From positions 840,693-904,692 of the forward strand of contig VFIW01000007.1 of assembly GCA_006386115.1 (NCBI GenBank): 64,000 bases of DNA, given 5' to 3'. This stretch comes from Globisporangium splendens. Taxonomy: Eukaryota; Oomycota; Peronosporomycetes; Pythiales; Pythiaceae. The position numbers and the translations under genes were made by a program. The stretch's first letter is position 1. Each line of letters starts with the position of its first letter. The notes below the pieces were generated by a model. It searched no databases. It had not been told where the DNA came from and saw only the letters and a program-made list of their open reading frames with translations. Shown piece after piece: positions 57,076 through 64,000 of this stretch.

Positions 57076-60000
57076 TGTTTGATCCGCTTGTGAAGGCAGA
57101 GAATCTAATGCGCCGAATGACAGCGGATCAATTGGATCTTGTGAAATGTGGCAAAATCATCCGAGTCATGAAACTCTGGCTGCGCGAAACCAGGCAAGAA
57201 AGGACAACGTTTTGGGAAACAGTCGCGAACCATGGGATCCAGCTTGTCAAAGCTGTCAAGCGTCAAATGAGCGAGGGTTTACTATATCTTCAATCTAACG
57301 CTCGTACTATCCAAATTCTGCCTGAGGAAGTCAAGTCTGCTGCTGAGCTTATCGGCATCGACATGGAAGGCAACGACGGGGGAAAGCCAGAGTACGATGA
57401 TGATGAGATTCACTACAACGTCAAGGTTGGGATTGGTCAGACCAGCCAACTCCATAAATCAATAAAGTCCGAAAAGAGCATCAAGTTCCGACTCGGATTT
57501 CATCCGCCTAACGAAGAAACCAACTCGACGTCAACATCTCAACGCCATCCGGACGACCGTGATATCATGACTTTGAATGTCCACTTTGGTATAAAGCAAA
57601 ACGTTACTGGTAAGAATTGTTCACGTTTGTGGGTTTTGTCAGCAAAAGTCTCACTTTCTGTTGTGGATCAGACGAGGAGGCTATGGATCTGACATCTTCT
57701 GTGGGAAAGTACCTGCTGGATGAGCGAGTGTGGTGCTTTCTGTCCCCCATATGGACATCCTGCCAAGGTATGAAAAAAAGAAAAAAGTGTGCTCTACTGC
57801 GGCTTACTTCATTCTCTCACTTTGACGCGCACGATGCAGTCACGATTGGGACTGCAATTCGTCCGATTGGTGTTTTTCCACCTGCAATCAAATTCCTTCG
57901 AATTTGTCTGCTTTTCAAGGATGACTATTTCGCCAGCTTTGAGGTAAGTCGGCGATCTGGGCTGGATGGTTTACGAACGTAGGCTAAAATGAAACGCGTG
58001 TTTGTATCAGCATCAACATGGTATCAAGATCGGTTCGATCATTCGCAGCTTTTTTACTCTAGGGGAGCTTGATAAATTTGCCGATGATTTCGTGGAAGGG
58101 TGGCTGGATGCCGCTGCTCGGCTCGAGAACCTTGCGAAACGAGAAAATCGTGAGAGTATTCTCAAGCAGATTTCCATGTCCTTTGATGCTGACCGCAACG
58201 AGATGCTGGATCTTCAGGTCAGTAAAGAGAAACGGATTTGCTCTGACTGCTGTTGCTAACGTAGACTCTTGTTGTAGGGATTCAACACACTTCAGCAAGC
58301 CCTGAGAAAAAGTGCCATCGACGAAATCGGCTTTCAGACAATATTGCCGGGCTCCCAAACCCTGTCATTGCAGCAATTTATAAAATGCTACGAGCAATGT
58401 AGCGCGGCTGATATCGCTGACTTGGCTCATCGAGTTGGACTAGGTACGTAGATGCTGACGTCTCCCCTCTGTCTGCAGGAGAAAACATTGACAATCTCAA
58501 TTGGGTGATTTTTGAAGGCTCCTTGAATGATTCTATCACAGGCTTCATCACACTGAGTGGAGTTCTTGATGAGCCTGAGTTGCGAAGTGTTGAGCACTTG
58601 CTGAATCCGCTGCATTGGGGAGATTTGGCTCTCAAGAAACTGCTGTTTTTCTGCCGCTCGACGAATGATCTTAGCTACGATATGCAGTTTCCAAGCGTGC
58701 TATCACTCTTCACGCATCTTCCTGCAAACGAGTCAAGGTTGGAGTTCTTGAAAGACCCAAACTTTGCAGTTCAAAAGTTGCAATTACTGCGAGAGTTCTT
58801 AAGCCCAGCGTATGTCGAGCACGAAAAAGATAAATCGTGCCAAAGCATTTTTTGCTCTGTGGAGGAAGAAATCGCTAAGACACCCCAGCAGCTTGAGTTT
58901 GAAGATTTGAGCCAAGGATTGCCAGTCAGAAGCAGTGCGAAGCGTGTTGAAGCGCTGCAAAAATTTCACAACGCAGCGACGTTGTTTGTTCGCATCGAAT
59001 AGGAGATCCAATAGCTGCTGTAAGTTCACTGACTCAGGCGATTCAGGTTGACTATCACTCGAAGCTCGTGCGGTTTCTTCTCCAAAACTGGAGTGAAGAC
59101 TGGAGACTTCAGTTTGCCTTGGAGAATGAAAGTGCACGCGAAATCCAGCAGATCACAAGACGGTACTTCAACAGGAAGAAATGGCGAGCAGTTGCAGTAA
59201 GAACTGAGCAAGTCACTTTTGTCTGTTTGATCAAATTGCAATATGTGTGGGGTTGTTGTGCAGGCTTTGCTTATGGAAGCACACCGAAATGGCAGAACCT
59301 GCATCATTCAGTGCGCTTGGAGGAAATACGTCGCTGTGTGCGTGTTGGCAGCATTGAAGAAGGAGCGCCAGGAAAGGGAGAAAGCAGAAAATGTCGTCAT
59401 GGCTACGCGCGATGAAGTGACAATCATGAAACGACTGGATGCCGCCGCGATAAAAATTCAGACGCTGCACAAGATATCTCTCGCAAAGCGTGAGAAGAGA
59501 ATTCGACAAGCGCTGCGCGATAGACATACGACGATTTTGGCACATTTTTCCACGAATCGTGCTGCAGTGGGTCGAAAGTTCGTTTTGAAGGCTTGGGAAC
59601 TCTTTGTACAGATCCAGAAGACTGAGCGAGAAAATGCGGCTGTGGTTATGCAGAGGTGCGTTCGTGCATACCTCAGCAGGAAGCTGTACGCACGCTTGCT
59701 CCAGAAGAAGTACAACCAAGAAAAAACAATCGAAATTTGTCTCGGCAAGAAATCAGCAAGTGTGAAGACACTGGTATTCGAGGGATGGAAAAATTTCACC
59801 AAGCTTCTTCAATGCGAGAAAGTTCGCGCGGCAACAAGAATTCAGTGCTTTTTCCGCTCATGCAGTGCTCGATGTCGATACAAAGTTGCGTTAAGAAGGC
59901 ACAAGATCACGGTTGAAATGGTGGACAAGATGATGTATGATCGAAGTCATCGAGCGATGCTGAAATCTTGGAATGCATTGACTTCAAATGCAGTGTGGCA

Positions 60001-61078
60001 CCGAATTCAGAAACGCAACAGCGCCATTCTTATCCAGAAACGAGTTCGTGGTATGCGCGGAAGGAGGGTTGCGAAAAATCTGCGTTTATGCAAGCGCCGA
60101 GTTGAGCTGACGATCAAAGCGATGCAGAAGAAGAGTGTAAAACAGGTACTGAAACTGGTGTTTCTCTCATTCCAGCGAAATGTGGAATTGAACTACGAGG
60201 AGCGGGAGAACTGCGCGATAGCAATTCAGCGCGTCTTTCGAGGATTTCGCGCCAGAAGACGAGCTCGAGTTATAAGAGAATGTGAAAGGATACTGAGCTC
60301 TTCCGACTTAACTTTGAAAGCGCAGCCGCGTGCCTTTGTACTACGGCTGTGCTTTCTCATTCGCTCGGTTCCCAGGGCAGGAAGCCACAGAACGATTGGA
60401 TTCTACTTTAAAGATTCAAAAATGGCGGCGCGCGCACTGCAGACGTAGAAGACTACTCATTACACTGGATAGGCGAGCAAAGAAAAAAGCAATCCTTCTG
60501 CGCTTGCATGCGAACTTCAAGTTGCTCGCAAAGATATTCTTCAATGAGATAAAGAAAATCATCCAGGCGAAAAAGTGGCGACAAAATCGAGCCGCGCGAA
60601 AAATACAGCACGCTCTGCGTGCATGGCTCACTCGGAGGAGATACGTTCGTGTACTGGAAAAGAAAAGCGATTCTATTGCGCGTGCGAAAGGGTTGGAGCG
60701 TCAAAAGCGGGATTCGTGGTTGCTACGAGTCCTCATCGCATGGCGAAATACTCTCATCGATGACAAGCGACAAACAAACCAGGCAGCTACCAGAATCCAA
60801 CGAATGCACCGTGCCAGAATTGCAAAGAGGAAGGCATCCAAAGTGGTCGCAAAGAAAGCTGCTCAAGCCCGCCTGCTGGGATCCGTGCACATGAAGCCAC
60901 TCGAGAGATGTTTCCGCAGATGGGAATCGTTGCTGACAGAGAAACACACATTGAGCGTGAGGAGCGCGTTAAAAGCGCCAGTGTTCAGTGAAAGCAAGCA
61001 GAGGCTGATGGCATCGAGAGAAGGTTTCGGATCTACACCAGACTCAAGAGAGCTGCTCTCCTTGGAGCAGGTAAGCGA
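57076..61078 (+). CDS. IQ-motif array protein
   Basis: From MFDPLVKAENLMRRMTADQL the strand reads a roughly 600-residue region without a known fold (for example KFRLGFHPPNEETNSTSTSQ, GENIDNLNWVIFEGSLNDSI) and then, from about 59100, ten or so IQ motifs (VMQRCVRAYLSRKLYA, RIQCFFRSCSARCR, ILIQKRVRGMRGRRVAK, AIQRVFRGFRARRRAR, KIQHALRAWLTRRRYV). IQ motifs bind calmodulin or light chains. Many short introns are needed. A frame change at about 58985-59010 and one near 60330-60390 are not fully resolved; the latter can be an intron. Proteins of this kind are common in flagella and centrosomes. Confidence 0.6.
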
Positions 61079-61137
61079 CTCGCATGATCGTTCTATTATT
61101 GTGCTACTGTGTCTAACTCACGCCAATCCACGTCTTA

Positions 61138-62171
61138 GAGAGCTGAAGTACCCTCATTGCTGTTCTATACGCTACTGAATCGGGTTCGGAAAAGTGGGAT
61201 CTGTCAACTGTCATACAGGTGCTATCGTGTCGTGAATCAATGCCTTTGGCTTCATAATCGGAGTGCTGACTGGCAATTGTGCGCATCTCTTAGCGGAGGA
61301 TACTCACTCAACATTTCGCAGCTCCAGCAGTTATTTGCGCTCTCGTCAAGCATTCTCTGCGACGGCGGTGGCAATAATGCGCCAGGTCACCTGATTGAAC
61401 AAGTCATCGACGGTATGCACAACTGCAGCAACTGTCCCGTGCAAAAGCTGATTTTCTACAATGCGGCGCTCGATATCGCGCACGCGGTCAAACTCAGCCA
61501 CCTGCTGCATCCTCCAAGCTCCAACATTGCCTCCCTTGTACTCGGCAACATCCCTCTTCGCGTAGGTGCAATCGTCGCAATTGCAGGCGCGTTTTGCCAC
61601 GGGTTCAGCAAACTGGAACAACTCGTGCTGGAAAGTTGCGAGATCGGCAGCATCGGCGCTTCCGCGTTATTCGAAGCACTGTGCCACAACAAGAGCTTGT
61701 GGAAGTTGGATCTCAGCAAGAACCACATCTCGGACAGCATCTACGGCGCGTTCGGGCAGGCATTGCTCGTCAACGAAAGGCTGGAAGTGAGTGACCTACA
61801 TTCTGTTAAATGGTCATGTTCATCCGACGAGCAATCCCATCACTCATCCGATCGACTGCTGCGTGTGACTGCAACAGGTGCTCTGCTTGAACGGCAATGC
61901 GCTGACAGACCGCAGCGTGCTCGGCTTCCTCGCGCCAGCTCTTCAATGTGCAGGCGCGACGTCCCGCATGGAGAAGCTGGGGATGCGCCAGAACCCGCGC
62001 ATCACGACCATTGGCCGAGCGGCACTGCAACAAGCGGCACTCCACTTCAACGGCCTGCGCGCCACCACCAATGATATCAACAGCAGCAGCAGCAGCAGCG
62101 CCAGGAGTGATGGTCGCGGTCTGAGGAGCTCACCCAGTAACCCTCTGTCCATCTCCTTTGACACCATCTGA
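61138..62171 (+). CDS. LRR (ribonuclease-inhibitor type) domain, likely C-terminus of the IQ gene
   Basis: Leucine-rich repeats of the RNI type: KLEQLVLESCEIGSIGASAL, SLWKLDLSKNHISDSIYGAF, LNGNALTDRSVLGFLAPAL, MEKLGMRQNPRITTIGRAAL. It ends with a Ser-rich tail (CAG repeat at 62083-62097) and LSISFDTI, stop 62169-62171. An exon boundary at 61078 leads straight into this part (..LLSLEQ / RAEVPSLL), which suggests one long gene with the IQ array. Segment 61218-61292 has GT..AG ends, is open and is 75 bp, so it may be spliced or retained. Confidence 0.6.
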
Positions 62172-62344
62172 TTGGCTGAAAAGGTCTTACAGAGCGGTGA
62201 TTGGCTGATTTGGAGGCGGCGTTTGAGTGGACTGGCACGTGAGAGGGTGTGTGTCGAAGTTGTGAGGCCGCCAGATCACATCGCAAGGCAAAACGGAATT
62301 CGACTCGAAGAGCAAACCACTCCCGAATCTGAGAACTCGCAGCC

Positions 62345-64000
62345 ATGTCGGACTCCCCAGTGACCAACCGCCCGCAAGTCGCGATCCTGGACTTTGGCTC
62401 GCAATACAGCCACCTCATCGCCCGTCGTGTGCGAGGTAAGCGTCATGCTGCTCGAACGGTTTCTATCGTGTGCATGGTGTCGATGTTGACGTTTGGTTGT
62501 GAAACGATGTAGAACTCCACGTGTTCTGTGAGCTGTACTCGTGCCTCGTCGACGTCGAAGAGCTCCAGAAGCACAAGCTCACTGGTGTCATCCTCTCGGG
62601 TGGTCCAAACTCGGTCTTCGACGAAGGCGCGCCGCACGTCAAGCCTGGCGTCTGGAAGCTCATTGAAGAACTCAAGCTCCCTGTGCTTGGTGCGTATTCT
62701 GATACGTGGTACTACTGTCTCGTCTATGGCGAAATGCTGCAAAAATGTTGACTGTTTTGTATTTTGTGATGACGTAAAGGTATCTGCTACGGTCTCCAGG
62801 AATTGGCCTTCACCAACAACGGAACTGTTGCGCCATGCGAGCACCGTGAGTACGGCAAGGCCATCGTGACCAAGAACGGCAACCCAACTGCTGGTCTCTT
62901 CGACGGTCTTCCAGACGAATTCCAGGTGTGGATGAGCCACGGTGACAAGCTTATCACTTGCCCAACTGGCTTCGTTGACATCGCCACCACCGAGAACTCG
63001 CAGCACGCGGCCATTGTCAACACGGAGAAGAAGTTCTACGGTATTCAATTCCACCCAGAGGTGACCCACTCGCCACTCGGAAAGAACATCTTGAAGAACT
63101 TCGTCGTCAACATCTGTGGTTCGCCAACCGACTGGGACATGAAGAACATCGCGGACGCTTTCATCGAAGAAGTGCGCACCCGCGTTGGCCCAGATGGACA
63201 CGTCATCGGTGCGGTCAGTGGTGGTGTTGACTCTTCGGTTGCCGCCGTCCTTCTCCAACGTGCTCTTGGTGACCGTTTCCACGCCGTCTTGATCGACAAC
63301 GGTCTTCTCCGTCAGAACGAAGCCGCTGAGGTCGTTGAACGTCTGCAGAAGAAGCTCGGCATCAACCTGAAGTGCATTGACGCTTCGGAGCGCTTCCTCA
63401 CGGCGCTCAAGGGTGTCACTGAACCAGAGACCAAGCGAAAGACCATCGGCAACCTCTTCATCGATTTATTCCAAGAAGAAGCCAAGCGTATTGGCCACTC
63501 AGTGGACTTCTTGTTGCAGGGCACTTTGTACCCTGATGTGATCGAAAGTATCTCGTACAAGGGACCATCTGCCACGATCAAGACCCACCACAACGTCGGT
63601 GGTCTTCCAGAAAAGATGCACTTGAAGCTGATCGAGCCATTGCGTGAGCTCTTCAAGGATGAAGTCCGTGAACTTGGTATGGCTTTGGGCATTGACGAAG
63701 AGAGTGTGTGGCGCCACCCATTCCCAGGTCCAGGTCTTGCGATCCGTGTGCTTGGCGAAATCACGAAGGAGGCGCTCGACACGCTCCGTCAAGCTGACAC
63801 GATCTTCCTTGATGAACTCCGCAAGGGCGGCCACTACAAGACGACCGGCCAGGCGTTCTGCGTGTTGCTCCCAGTCAAGTCTGTCGGTGTCATGGGTGAT
63901 GGCCGTACCTACGAAAAGGTGATTGCCATTCGCGCGGTCAGTACTTCGGACTACATGACCGCGGACTGGTACCACATGCCATACGAAGTGTTGGGTCGCA
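62345..64000 (+). CDS. guaA: GMP synthase (glutamine-hydrolysing), 3' end outside window
   Basis: Exons 62345-62435, 62513-62689 and 62780 to the window end. Class-I glutamine amidotransferase domain first (VAILDFGSQYSHLIARRVR, GVILSGGPNSVFDEGAP, nucleophile in GICYGLQ, FHPEVTHSPLG), then the ATP pyrophosphatase domain with the SGGVDSSVAA P-loop (about 63217-63245) and FPGPGLAIRVLGE. It makes GMP from XMP using glutamine and ATP in purine synthesis. About 500 of roughly 525-530 residues are present; the dimerisation end is cut. The catalytic Cys codon is just after the second intron. Only 173 bp separate it from the LRR gene stop. Confidence 0.96.

Overview
This 64-kb window is nuclear DNA of a filamentous stramenopile, most likely an oomycete. 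The evidence is intron-bearing eukaryotic genes with short GT-AG introns (mostly about 50-150 bp), ankyrin proteins of the 'WLHANR..GC' type typical of oomycetes, chromodomain-bearing Ty3/Gypsy elements, a eukaryotic Hsp33, and genes suggesting a flagellated stage. The genus cannot be fixed from the sequence alone. All gene models and splice sites were read by eye.

Layout. (1) 1-5.2 kb is a graveyard of broken genes and transposons: a tRNA-derived SINE head, a hAT transposase tail, fragments of a class-V aminotransferase and of an ankyrin protein, a LINE scrap and a DDE transposase with Trp-to-stop changes. (2) 5.2-21.1 kb is a nested block of Ty3/Gypsy chromovirus-like elements, all with pol on the minus strand. 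Element 1 (3' half, 5.2-9.8 kb) is cut by the 3' LTR of element 2 (9.8-16.0 kb). Element 2 is fused in frame at about 15.99 kb to a truncated element 3 (gag-PR-RT-RH, 16.0-20.5 kb). Element 2 also carries a SINE with a 12-bp target duplication, and element 3 carries a solo LTR with a 4-bp duplication. (3) 21.4-47.2 kb is gene-dense: DNL-type Zn finger protein, a TFIIB-like/C2H2 protein, RNF32-like, PDE6-delta-like, nardilysin, a securin-like protein, MSH5, MAD2, SPCS2, E2F, a MERIT40-like protein, a PH protein and importin alpha. (4) 47.9-50.3 kb is a 5'-truncated LINE with a perfect 15-bp target duplication, inserted at the start codon of a now broken SANBR (KIAA1841)-like gene. (5) 52-64 kb holds Hsp33, VPS4, an EF-hand/IQ-array/LRR gene or genes, and GMP synthase (runs off the end).

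The strongest candidate for something undescribed is in block 2. Both chromovirus copies whose 3' ends are present carry a long open frame on the strand opposite to pol. It starts just inside the 3' LTR, runs antisense to the chromodomain, and stops within a few codons of the same place in pol. In element 1 a single 10-bp tandem duplication breaks the sense and the antisense frame together; discounting it makes pol continuous and extends the antisense protein as a leucine-heptad coiled coil. That points to a real overlapping antisense gene. A second result is a SINE whose 3' tail matches the 3' end of the resident LINE at 36 of 37 positions, which suggests a SINE/LINE mobilisation pair.

Among host genes, 32.7-47.2 kb groups chromosome-segregation and cell-cycle functions: a KEN-box securin-like protein, MSH5 and MAD2 sharing a 243-bp divergent intergenic region, E2F and a MERIT40-like protein. 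RNF32-like and PDE6-delta-like genes, both associated with cilia in animals, are also head to head.
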